17,008 nucleotides of DNA, from NCBI GenBank assembly GCA_029747585.1, contig JAPEVF010000946.1, positions 1-17,008 on the forward strand, given 5' to 3'. The notes under the pieces were generated by a model that did no database searches, had not been told where the DNA came from, and saw only the letters and a program-made list of their open reading frames with translations. This DNA is from Pleurotus djamor (lineage: Eukaryota > Basidiomycota > Agaricomycetes > Agaricales > Pleurotaceae). Shown in pieces: positions 8,747-17,008 of this stretch; position 1 is the first letter of the stretch; every line of letters begins with the position of its first letter. Both the position numbers and the translations under genes were made by a program.

Positions 8747-10759
8747 CACCCTGCCTGATCACCACCGTGATGTCGTCTCTTCCCTCATGACCATCCATCC
8801 ACCCTCGAGGGTAGTCAACTCACTTCAACCAGCTCAGGGAACATCGACGTCCTCTCCCTCTCCTACTTGACTTTCCCATTCACCAATCTCTGTCATCGTC
8901 TACGATCCACCTCTGTGCTGCTCGTCTCCTCCAGGATGGGCGTCAAACGACGCGGGTCCTCAACCTCCTCTGACACCATGTAACTCCCGACCCTCTGTAC
9001 TCCACATCCATGCCACAACGATAGAACGACAGTTGGATATTCAAACAGAGAACACCGGCCTCGCCAACTTCTTACCATCACCCCTTCCATCCAGAGCACT
9101 GAACCCTTGCTCTTCCGTGTCTTTCCTTGTTATCGGTCGTTCCCCATACCCCAGATCTTCTCCCCAGTTTCTCGACTCGAGGACGATGCTCGTCCCCTCT
9201 AATTGGATGACTCGTAAATGAAGGGTTTCGTTTGTGTTGGTCGCTAGATGGGATGGGGGATGGGGAAAGTATGAAGATGAACTCCATCAAGGAACGATCT
9301 ACCAACATATGTGTACAACAGCCGCCATCCTATCCTCCCTGCAATGTCTTCTCGTCAATCTTCTATGATGCCCCCTGCGTTCTTTCTGATGGTTCTCCCT
9401 TGATGGGGAACCTATGCTCGAACGTTCAACCATTTTGTGGCGACTCAGGCTCCCTATTACCCGATGCCGTGAGCTCATCACTAAACTGTAACGAGCCAGT
9501 CGCCTCCCTGGATCGGCGTCGAGACGCGTGCCTGGTTCTTGTCCTAGCATGTGGACTTCTCATACGCTCCATCCTTCCTCGCAGCGTTTCAACGTTGGCT
9601 GTGGGCTGAGGTTTACCGACACCTCCCAACGCTTGCGTCAATCCAGAGCGCGAAAGGAGCCGTCTTCCCCAAAATCAAGGGCGGCTCCTTGCTCCTCAGT
9701 AACATTCCCCGCTATCGGTGTGCGTCCTTGGCTTTAGTAATCACTCGGCTGTGGACGGGTATCATCTCTTCGGATCTTCGGAGGTGAAGGTTGCTGGCAT
9801 GAAGAGAGTATGGGGTTGATGGGATTCAGCAAGATCAGAACGATGACTATGAAAGCCACGGACCATTCTTGGGGGGCTACCAGTTCTATATTCTCTCAGC
9901 AATGACTTCATCGACTCCACCCCCAACGCCATCAAGCGTCATCACAGCACAGGCTCTGCTGTTGTCATTTTATACTGGCCGACCGGCTCCGTACGCTCGC
10001 GACGAAATCGTTCGGACCGTTGATCATGAATTCGAACTCGGAGGTATCTGCGAGGAAAACTTGAGAAGGATTCTTGGGCGACCAGTCGACTACAGACAGG
10101 TCCTGCTACCATACCTCTCCAATGCGAGATGAAGTTCCCCTTGACATGGTTATTCAGATGCCTTAAGGGAAACGGGGTTCTTAGGGCTAGGTGGTTGCTC
10201 GTAGATCGTCCAGGCACTCGACTTAGTTGAAGTACCCTCATCGTAACGATGGCATCGCCCCGGGCTGGGCGTCTGGTCCTTGCGAGCTCGGATGCAGTGG
10301 AGAGTGGAAAGTCCGAGGAAGAAACGGACGGGGAAGAAGACGTCATAGAATAGAAGACGTCGCAGCGATCGGTTTCGGGCAGTTCAGCCAGTATCCGCCT
10401 CGCACCTCTTTTCCTTTGCACCGCCATAGCACCAACGAAATCGACCTCTTTCTCATCGCCATCGACAACGATAACGCTCTTTTTGCATATGCGCCTCCCC
10501 GAACTCAATTTCTTCGGGTTAAAGCGACACCTTTTTCTCCACGTCCGAGAACCCAGTCCATATGTCTACATACAGTACCCTCCAGTCCTTGCGTTTCCTA
10601 TACCGTGTCCGTCAACGGTCGCTTGAATCTCAGTTTCCCTTTTTTAGTGTCATAATCTTCTCTGCGCCTCGCTTATCCCATACCCAGCGGGATGAATACG
10701 GTTGACCATTTTGGTCGCAAAGAGAAGCATGCTGGTGTGCTTTCACCCTGCAGACCTTG
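8747..10759. other. Stretch with open frames but no recognised gene
   Basis: Several frames of 70-190 codons overlap on both strands, for example 9232-9609 plus, 9869-10132 plus and 9942-10508 minus (188 codons). None shows a domain, signal peptide or consistent exon chain. The plus frame ending at 9787 is Leu/Ala-rich and looks protein-like. The stretch lies between two paralogous segments and may hold further, more decayed copies. Confidence 0.35.
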
Positions 10760-11258
10760 GTGCGTAATATGTGTGCTTCTTTCTCCGTCCCCTCACTAAG
10801 AAGCCCACTCCTCTGCCAGATTCTCCAGGCAAGCTTTCCAATGCAGCTCTCGTACACAAATATCTCTCCGAAAAGCTTATAGCCTCGTCAAGCCGCCCGC
10901 TCCCTCTGATGAGCGGATCTCGGAGTCTCGTTGGTATAGACCCAGGTTTCGGGAGAAGGTCAAGAGTCGAGTTGATGGAGATGGGAGGGAGGTTGGAGTA
11001 GGAGCTGGTATTGGAGAAGAGACTGGAAGGCTTGAACGTGATGCTGCTACGACCACCCAGCCTAGACAACGTCAAGCTGCCTATCCTATTCCCATGATAC
11101 CCTTCGTTTCTTCGTGGCCAAGCACAGCAGGACCACGAGGAGAGCCAAACGTCTGGTCTTTCACTGGTCAGGTTTTTGGCACTCGCCGCTTTCCTCGTCA
11201 TGATCCCGCTTCGGCTCCTTCTTCAACTGCGTACTGGCTCGGAACTCGGTACGTCTGA
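10760..11258 (+). pseudogene. Paralogous segment B, best-preserved copy (152-codon frame)
   Basis: From 10800 to 11258 one frame is open for 152 codons without an early ATG, consistent with an internal or last exon. The candidate intron before it (10760-10800, donor GTGCGT, acceptor CTAAG) is short at 41 nt. In order the frame reads 'ARFSRQAFQCSSR', 'SESRWYRPRFREKVKSR', a Gly-rich stretch, 'GEETGRLERDAATTTQP', 'IPMIPFVSSWPS' and 'VWSFTGQVFGTRRF', and ends 'YWLGTRYV'. It is the only copy where the first block and the E-E..R.E..AAT motif share one frame. An opposite-strand frame of similar length exists, so coding on this strand rests on the comparison with segment A. Product unknown. Confidence 0.35.
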
Positions 11259-12082
11259 CCTTGAAAGAGATTGGCAGTCGTGGCTCATTTGGCATGTAGA
11301 CATCCTCCTAGTCCAGCTCAGCGCTGGGTACTAATCGTTCAATTTCCGCCCCGTCGATCTATTCTCAGAGGATCGACTATCATCTTCTCGACATAGAGGT
11401 TGGTTTCCAGCCCACCCCGTCCCCGTCGACCCCGTCCTCGTGGATGCGCAATCTCCACGTCGACTAGGTCGCTCTCCCCATACCGCAACTTTACTCTGTA
11501 TCACTTGGTGCCTTTCCTGAGGTTCGAAGCTTGAGACGTGATGTGTAGGAGATACTCTCTGTTCAGGTGGAGGGCTGTCATTGCCGGTCAGCAAGGACTC
11601 AAGGTATCTTTCAATCTCCACCAGTTACCCACGCATTCGTATTCTGACTCTCCAATGGCTTTCAGACCATCCCCGCATCTGTTTGTTGTCCTCCCCCTTG
11701 CTTTCTCCGACTGTATCCGACCTTTCTACCTCAACCCAACGCCTCGACCCCAAAGCCATCATTTATCGTCCTTCAATATGCCAATACGTCCATGAAACCC
11801 CGAATATGCTATTGCGGATGCTCGGTCTGGATTGAGACAGGAAAGATGCGCATTCAGCGGATTGAGTGGGTATTGGTCCTTCCCTGTGGATAGAATCGAA
11901 ATAGTCCGTCCGCTGCGCATTTATCCAGTCCCAAACGACTCATCCTTGATCCTTGGACTCATACAGATATCATATCTACCATCTACAACCTCCCAGATGC
12001 TAGTCGTCTCGCGTTCCGCCACCTTTCTTCGCGATGCCACCCCCGGAACGACAACGTCCCGCCGAGCAGGACGATTGGTTCT
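11259..12082. other. Stretch without a supportable gene
   Basis: Short frames only. Around 11600-11640 a 'TTTCAATCTCCACCAGTTACCC' word (22 bases at the DNA level, quoted in part as TTTCAAT...CAGTTACCC) is similar to 8574-8595 of segment A, hinting at a fourth decayed copy. A frame reading 'TIYNLPDASRLAFRHLSS' near 11980-12030 looks protein-like but lasts only about 40 codons. Confidence 0.35.
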
Positions 12083-12085
12083 TGA

Positions 12086-12843
12086 ATACGCAGCGAAAAT
12101 TTCGTGATCGCCCACGTCGAAGTTGCTGAGATATTCGGATCTGTAGGTTGCGTGAAATTTAGAGAAATGGCCATGGGTGAGTTTTCATCGCAATTGTTCG
12201 CCTGTTTTCGTGATTCCAATGGCTTACTGTATAATCTAGGCAACTACACCTCCTACTTCGAAGTCATCAGAGCGCATTCTGCCACTATCAAGCTCACCAC
12301 CCTCGTACCTCTATTCCACGAACCGACCATGGCTAAGACATGGATTTTACGCCTTGAAATGGTCTCGAAAGCAGTTCCTGCGATGCTTCAATGCTACCTG
12401 GGAACGCCAAGGCGAATGGATCATACGTTGACGAGATATTCACGGTCATTGGTGCGGTTGAGTGTGTCGGGAAGGAAATCGAGAATGGCATGTTTCCCTG
12501 CGTTTCCCCGGTTTCGAAAGGTGATAACACTCTCCACTAGTCCTATAGTCGTCTCTCCCCTGCTCCCAGCGGCCTGGTCGGGACCTCGAACAACCCCAGT
12601 GCCACCATTCTGGTATTTCGACAGTGAACCCCGCAGTCCCACCCGCTTTCGCGGGCAAATGGGATTGAGAGTAGCGTCGTCACTGTGGCGATACGGGCCT
12701 TAAGTGCGAGGATAAATAGTGTTATCGTTGAGGAGGCGACGGAGCTGGTTCGTACGGTCGAGTGTGAGAGGGACAAGAGGAAGGTGGGTTCTCGGTCCCG
12801 TTTTCGTGATCCTGAAGTGTACTAATACACTTCATAGACTTGA
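12086..12843 (+). CDS. Possible multi-exon gene or gene fragment, unknown product
   Basis: Exon 12086-12176 ('HVEVAEIFGSVGCVKFREM') joins through a canonical 63-nt intron (12177-12239; GTGAGT, CTTAC, CTAG; phase 1) to an exon reading 'NYTSYFEVIRAHSATIKL' and beyond. Further right, frame 1 is open in three blocks broken by single stops at 12538 and 12625. They include 'VDEIFTVIGAVECVGKEIEN' and 'INSVIVEEATELVRTVECE'. The last block meets a good intron (12784-12837; GTGGGT, TACTAAT, CATAG) and would end two codons later (TGA at 12841-12843). How the early exons join the later ones is unclear. I recognise no family; it may be a decayed gene. Confidence 0.3.
12813..12834. repeat. Perfect hairpin around a TACTAAT branch-site word
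   Basis: TGAAGTGTA-CTAA-TACACTTCA has perfect 9-bp arms and a 4-nt loop. It lies at the 3' end of the candidate intron 12784-12837, and the loop holds the core of its only good branch-site word. Confidence 0.75.
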
Positions 12844-13380
12844 TAGACATTAGCCGACGCCTCACCGGTCCTAAGTATCGATTGACCTGCCCGTCATCTG
12901 CATCACATCATGATACCACGGTGCGAGTACCTCCAAGATCTCAGTTTTCTTTGCCTTGGGAACAGCTGCTAGAGCAGCACATGCTACACGTACATACCAT
13001 CCTAGAAGATAAGGATGAACAGCGCCGCGGTTGAGACGTTCTCGTAGGTGGTTGGTGTCGTCGTGACCATGCGAAATGAACAATGAGAGATGAGAGAACC
13101 GATCACGGTTGGCTTCAACTATGTTTTTCTGATGCTGAAGTTTGCTTACGTCCTTTTAGTACTCATCGCCTGCAGTAGCCGTTGTCCCCCCGCCGCCATT
13201 GACCCCGAGTCGAGCTGGAATCTGCCTAGCGGGTATCTCCTAGTGCCAGAAATCGACCGACTCTCAAATCAAACTCATACACCCGCGAACGTCGCTCAAA
13301 ATCAGCGCTAGCAAGACGAGGACATGTTCCCAGGAGCCGAGTGCGAATGGCCTCGCCGCCTGAGTGTTCTTCAGGGCTGA
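12844..13380. other. Stretch without a supportable gene
   Basis: A 73-codon frame (13090-13311) has a hydrophobic stretch ('FAYVLLVLIACSS') near its start, resembling a signal anchor. The same DNA also looks like a pyrimidine-rich intron end (TTGCTTACGTCCTTTTAG), so I do not call it a gene. Confidence 0.35.
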
Positions 13381-13398
13381 GGATACCGTCGTGTATGG

Positions 13399-13887
13399 AG
13401 GAAATCCATAAGGGTATGTTATATTCGCTGCTTTTCGATCTGGAAAGGTACTAATTGTCGTGGTGGAATGTATTTTAGGCGTCGCCACAGTTCTAACGCC
13501 GTTGTCTATGTGCGGAACGACCTCACCTCGCCCAGTCCGTATCCTGCTACCCAGAAACGACATGCTTGAGTATCGCGCTTTCCACTCATGGAAATGGGCT
13601 CGAAACCGGCGCCCGTGGCTTCGTCGTTGTTATCGGCGAAGGCTGCTTCGAGCGGATCAGCTGGTATGGAGCTGTTCGAGCTCATGGTAGTAGCGCTAGC
13701 TCTCAAAACGCGAGATGTGTGTTTTTCCTTGCCTTTGCTGCGCATTTCGTTGTACTGAATGCTTACTCTGCATCATAGACGCATGTCCTGTACGTTGAAG
13801 TCGTGTTAGAGCCCTCTCAAGTGACCTTGACGACGGCTCCTGGTTACCTGCCCTGTGAATTCTCTTCTTTCGTGCGCCCTGGCTAGT
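13399..13887 (+). CDS. Candidate spliced gene fragment, unknown product
   Basis: The intron 13414-13478 (65 nt) has excellent signals: donor GTATGT, branch TACTAAT at 13449-13455 and acceptor TTTTAG 23 nt later. It joins a short upstream frame (an ATG at 13396-13398 is in frame) to an exon starting 'VATVLTPLSMC' that is Arg/Trp-rich further on. A second intron, 13664-13778 (GTATGG...CATAG), keeps frame into 'HVLYVEVVLEPSQVTLT' and a stop at 13885-13887. The alternative donor at 13687 would give an immediate stop. The splice signals are stronger than the protein evidence. On the minus strand a Ser/Ala/Asp-rich frame starts at about 13685 in a good ATG context and competes with this model. No family recognised. 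Confidence 0.3.
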
Positions 13888-14476
13888 GAGCAAGTAGGGC
13901 TGGGAGGTCATCTAGGTGGTATAAGAACGCAGGGGGGTCAGACGATCCAGCCGTTGGACAGTTATTTGAGCTTCCTCCCCGGCCGAGATCTGCATGAAAG
14001 CCAGGTTGGTGCGATCTTTCTGTGAATTACTCGTCACTGAACATATTAATGCACCATTGTGCACCCAGGAGACTCAGCTGCCCAGGAGGTATCCGAACTC
14101 GTTAGCATGGGCAGATTTGGTTGTGAAAGAGTCTAACCGTGATAAGGTTCCAGACATTTCGATGTTAACCGATTCTTTACTATTTATAATGGTGACTTGC
14201 ACATTCTTAGGTGTCTTTTCAGCCTTGACTCTCCTTCAATCTTGAAAACCATCAGCGTCTCTGGTCAGTCTTGCTTGAGCGATGCTGCGAGGACGTAAAA
14301 TTCACAAAAAGCGCTTAGCATTTTTTGGCACATACCTCAACCTCCTTTCCACATCTTCGTATACCGCATCCTCTGAGGAAGTCGATGGTAAGCGGATTAA
14401 AAGTCATATATCATATATCACTCACGTCCCACGTATGACGGTTTTTATCGGTCAAAAGTCGAAAACGTCGAATTGA
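13888..14476. other. Stretch without a supportable gene
   Basis: Two short plus frames (83 and 64 codons) carry no motif. A GTAAGC donor-like site near 14389 follows a frame starting at 14282. CATATATC repeats lie at about 14405-14420. Confidence 0.35.
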
Positions 14477-14480
14477 ACGT

Positions 14481-14615
14481 GTGAATCACGATGATTCATC
14501 GTGAATTATCATGAAACATCGTGGACGACAATGATCACTGATGAAAAGTAGTGAAGTTCATGAAGTACGGTGAATATTGAGCTCGTCATTGATGATCACG
14601 GCCCCCTCAAATCAT
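14481..14615. repeat. Patch of degenerate GTGAATCA/TGATGATCAC palindromes
   Basis: Over about 130 bp the words GTGAA, CATCGTG, ATGATCA and GATGA recur on both strands. The core is a perfect 19-bp palindrome at 14486-14504, TCACGATGA-T-TCATCGTGA. There is no coding capacity. The pattern suggests a decayed satellite or an element terminus. Confidence 0.6.
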
Positions 14616-14692
14616 TGGGAAAAACTCCTTGGTAGGCAATAAAAAGGACGAAGAATTTATTAGCCTGTAAAATCATNAAAAAATTCGAAAAT

Positions 14693-15055
14693 GTGAATCT
14701 ACTTATATATACTTTCACCGTTTCCTCGCCATTTTTCCTCATTCATCTCCTCACCATCACGGAGCCTCTGCCTATGCTTCCTCCGCGCAATCGCGGTTGC
14801 TTCGCATCAAAGAGGTCGGCCCCTAACCACTCCCCTAATTGTCCCTCCTTGACGCGTCGTCTAGGAGCCCACGCAGACGCACCGACGGTGCACCGTTTGC
14901 TCCCACACACATCTTCAACACAAAGTCACACACGGAAGCGATGCGTCCCTGTACTGACTGTATCACTCACAAACCACTACTTTCACCTTTCCTCGACAGA
15001 GAATACTTGTTCTCCCTGTGTAAACCTCGAAAAAACGGTTAAATTCATGTCATAA
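14693..15055 (+). CDS. Possible small gene behind a TATA-like site, unknown product
   Basis: ACTTATATATACTTT (14700-14714) resembles a TATA box. A pyrimidine-rich, leader-like stretch follows, then an in-frame ATG at 14774. From that ATG the frame gives about 93 residues, Arg/Ser/Thr/Pro-rich with scattered Cys and His. If translation instead began upstream, the N-terminus would be hydrophobic. An overlapping frame encodes 'RPCTDCITHK'. No family is recognised, and the low-complexity composition is also typical of untranslated pyrimidine-rich DNA. Confidence 0.2.
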   Translation: MNLLIYTFTVSSPFFLIHLLTITEPLPMLPPRNRGCFASKRSAPNHSPNCPSLTRRLGAHADAPTVHRLLPHTSSTQSHTRKRCVPVLTVSLTNHYFHLSSTENTCSPCVNLEKTVKFMS

Positions 15056-15425
15056 CTTCGCAGTACGTCACTCACACATCATGTACTATCATTCTCAGAG
15101 AGCCCTGACAACGCAATCCAGGTCTCTATCGCCCCATCTTCCTCCCCTGCGCAGCAATTCCTCGAATGACAATGAATAACTTGTCAGCCCCGGGACACTG
15201 TCCCAACGGAAAATATACCCCCATGCTCTTAAACCACAGACACCGCGGAGTTTTCGACAGGCCACACCGGGGGTAGGACAATCCCGCCCCAAGCCATTTT
15301 GTTCGACCCAAATCCTGAATTTTTCAATTTCCGGACTTGAATCTTGATGGGTCAGCTAGGCTATTCTTGTACCTTGGTGGTAAATCGTCTAAGAGTCATT
15401 GACTATCGGTTAGAAGTGATCAACA
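15056..15425. other. Stretch without a supportable gene
   Basis: Only short frames. From about 15315 onward, GAATTT, TTTCAATTTCC and CGAAAT words recur into the next interval and include a perfect 12-bp palindrome TCGAAATTTCGA (15582-15593), a weak degenerate repeat. Confidence 0.4.
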
Positions 15426-16248
15426 TTGTTTGAGAAGAAGATACGTCTGATTCTCGAAACCAATCAGAAATTCTTGAATAACTTCGAAATGCCGAAACGC
15501 TGGCAAAATCGAATTCTGACTCCGAATTTCCATGACGTACGCGTATGCTTGGCCGAGTTTACGAGAGGGTGGGATGAGCTTTCGAAATTTCGACCATGCT
15601 GGTCAAAATGTCTGGGGCGCCAGATGAGCGCCGGGACTATGGTAGTAGGATCTACTTATACAAAGCACAAGTGAGTTATTTCGACGCCGTTACTCAGACT
15701 CGTACTTACGAATCTTTTTTTGATATGCTCGTTTGAACTACAAAGGTTGTGGGGCCTTGAAGGTGTCGTCAGTTCGCGAGAGGCTGAACCAAGATTTTAG
15801 TGGTTCGGTGATGACTGACCCCAGCCGCCGGCACCTTCAAAGACCAATCAGGCACACAAAATATGGATGGAGGAAAGTGTATGATGGGTATGGAAAACAT
15901 AGGTGAGTACTGATCACAGTCATACAAGCCCACCTTTGCCCTATGCTTGCCCACTCAACTTGACCCAATCTCCTCTCCCTCGAAACGTTCCCGTTCAGCG
16001 ACCGTATACCCTTGGCCCTACATGCCCAGGGTATCCTTGTCCGAGTTTGCGAAAGGTTTGGCGTGACATCGGGTTCGCGGCGGGTGGTCTCGAGCGGAAT
16101 TCAAAGATTTCGTTTTCTTCGTCAGTAACAGCGCCGAAGTGATTGCTAAAGGTTCAAATATACTTGGTAAGGCATTGCTGGTCGATTCCCAAGAGGCGTG
16201 TTGACGAAAATTTGTGTTCTAGGGAGGTGCGAGACCTATCGGGTGTGA
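15426..16248 (+). CDS. Six-exon candidate gene, unknown product (start uncertain)
   Basis: A chain of introns keeps one frame open: 15671-15745, 15763-15824, 15903-15998, 16056-16106 and 16167-16222 (75, 62, 96, 51 and 56 nt). Donors include GTGAGT twice and GTAAGG; the second (GTGTCG) and fourth (GTTTGG) are weak. The spliced product contains 'KLWGLEAAGTFKDQSG', 'MDGGKCMMGMENI', 'VYPWPYMPRVSLSEFAKD', 'FVFFVSNSAEVIAKGSN' and ends 'GRCETYRV' at the TGA of 16246-16248. The first exon is the open frame before 15671; no convincing ATG was chosen (the nearest in-frame one is at 15489). I do not recognise the protein. The weak donors and my freedom in choosing sites keep this tentative. Confidence 0.3.
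15757..15840. repeat. Multi-stem inverted repeat
   Basis: Three nested perfect stems occur in order: TTGAAGGTG (15757-15765) with CACCTTCAA (15832-15840), GTCAGT (15768-15773) with ACTGAC (15814-15819), and GAACCA (15786-15791) with TGGTTC (15801-15806). The terminal loop is 9 nt. The hairpin coincides with the candidate intron 15763-15824 of the six-exon model, so it would bring the two splice sites together. An 84-nt structured RNA or fold-back remnant is the alternative. Confidence 0.6.
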
Positions 16249-16487
16249 AGCATAAGATGGGAGCCTTCAAATGAGGTAGTTGCGGCGTGTTGCACTCTCA
16301 GGACGCCACGAACTCAGCGGCATCCACCAGATTCGGCATCATGAGTGCCTATATAGTCAACCCCAGTGGTTCCTTAGCCCCTATCGGACGCCAGACCATC
16401 TGATGCGTCGCGAAGTATGCCTGTTGTGAGTATGTCATATATTTGTGATTTGTTTCCTGAACGAGGAGGGACTTACGGAACGTACAT

Positions 16488-16492
<5 letters not shown>
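16249..16492. other. Gap with a protein-like frame and a candidate intron
   Basis: A frame after a TGA at 16272 includes 'ATNSAASTRFGIMSAY' and stays open to about 16401. A GTGAGT donor near 16425 with an acceptor CATAG near 16489 could be another intron. These may belong to the gene model on the left or to a separate fragment. No family recognised. Confidence 0.25.

Positions 16493-16518
<26 letters not shown>
16493..16518. repeat. (TG)13 microsatellite
   Basis: Thirteen perfect TG dinucleotides in a row. This is the longest simple repeat in the window. Confidence 0.95.
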
Positions 16519-16660
16519 CTTGAAGTCGCAGATGATGGGTCGCTCAGCCACATTCCACCATCTCCTCAACCATCACGACAGAAGTAACTCGTACAACCTC
16601 AGCTGCTCTCGTACCACCACCATCGTATCTGCCACACAAAACCCGCCGCTCGACACCCAA

Positions 16661-16833
16661 CTTTCCCCTCTAAATTCTGCATTAGGCAACTCTCGACACC
16701 CTTCGTTCTCCCCCTCAACTTCGAAAACGACACTTTTTGTTTCTCTCCTCCCTCCATCACAGCCAAGCATGCCACTTGCACTTCCCCTCCAAAATCCCGA
16801 TTAGGCCATTCTCGACGCCCTTTCTTCCCTCTC
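16661..16833. repeat. Degenerate direct repeat, 119-bp spacing
   Basis: About 50 bp around ATTAGGC at 16681 recurs around ATTAGGC at 16800, with blocks CCCCTC, AAAT/AAAA, ATTAGGC, TCTCGAC and CCCTT in the same order. In the second copy ATTAG would be the acceptor of the exon that follows, so the duplication may have copied an intron-exon border. Confidence 0.6.
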
Positions 16834-16911
16834 CATCCTTCTCTCCACCACCACCATCATCATTCAAGCCGTTTCCGAAGTCGCGAAGGAGATACTTGAT
16901 AAGGAAAAGAA
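16805..16911 (+). CDS. Candidate internal exon near the right edge, unknown product
   Basis: After a possible acceptor GATTAG (16799-16804) a frame reads 'AILDALSSLSILLSTTTII', then 'VSEVAKEILDKEK', and meets a perfect donor GTAAGT at 16912. It looks like one amphipathic or membrane-adjacent helix followed by a charged helix. The upstream exon and the rest of the gene are not identified, and the downstream part may lie beyond the window. No family recognised. Confidence 0.3.
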
Positions 16912-17008
16912 GTAAGTGATAGTGTATGAATGATGGGGCATGCGTACTCACCGAAACCTGACGCTAGTGTAAGGGGTTGCCCCCTTTTCGCTCCTGAATC
17001 GTGTCAGT

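Noticed and set aside
9942..10508. 188-codon minus-strand frame
   Set aside because: Arg/Ser-rich with no motif, and competing frames are open on the other strand. Length alone was not enough to call a gene.
12358..12780. Resemblance of frame-1 segments to the regulatory domain of isopropylmalate synthase
   Set aside because: Only scattered small residues fit and no conserved Gly-rich or catalytic motif was found.
16496..16804. 102-codon frame beginning at the TG repeat
   Set aside because: Its start lies in the (TG)13 tract and the rest is Ser/Pro/Thr-rich low complexity from pyrimidine-rich DNA.
1..17008. CRISPR array, prokaryotic operon or phage region
   Set aside because: No regularly spaced direct repeats and no ribosome-binding-site-led gene series; small GT-AG introns and the transposase type point to a fungus.

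Overview
The window looks like nuclear DNA from a filamentous basidiomycete, most likely an Agaricomycete. Candidate introns are 48-115 nt long, with GTRNGT-type donors, CTNAC or TACTAAT branch sites and short YAG acceptors. The one clearly recognisable coding region is a three-intron Tc1/mariner-type transposase of a kind I know from mushroom genomes. I see no intact, conserved housekeeping gene, rRNA, tRNA or CRISPR array. Two ambiguous bases (32 and 14677) suggest draft assembly.

Layout. 1-890: simple repeats and an unrecognised 270-codon ORF. 906-1140: a 235-bp fold-back element with 44-bp terminal inverted repeats flanked by TA, the clearest mobile element apart from the transposase. 2631-3480: a transposase that breaks off after the first catalytic Asp. 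It joins directly to 3482-4160, a frameshifted remnant of an uncharacterised Agaricomycete protein family. 4421-4569: a second fold-back built from GGCTTT/AAAGCC words. 5029-5358 (minus): a possible RNase H-like scrap. About 7.7-11.3 kb: a decayed family of paralogous segments sharing collinear blocks. 12.1-13.9 kb: good splice signals joining short open exons of unknown product. 14.48-14.6 kb: a patch of small GTGAATCA-type palindromes. 15.4-16.25 kb: a phase-consistent six-exon gene model of unknown function. 16.49-17 kb: a (TG)13 tract, a degenerate direct repeat at 119-bp spacing, and an exon with a GTAAGT donor near the right edge.

Overall this reads as a gene-poor, transposon-shaped interval made of decayed elements, fold-back sequences and gene fragments. 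No genes here can be shown to work together. The most interesting items are the two fold-back elements, the sharp transposase/second-family junction and the decayed segment family. All family names come from reading translations by eye, not from a database search.
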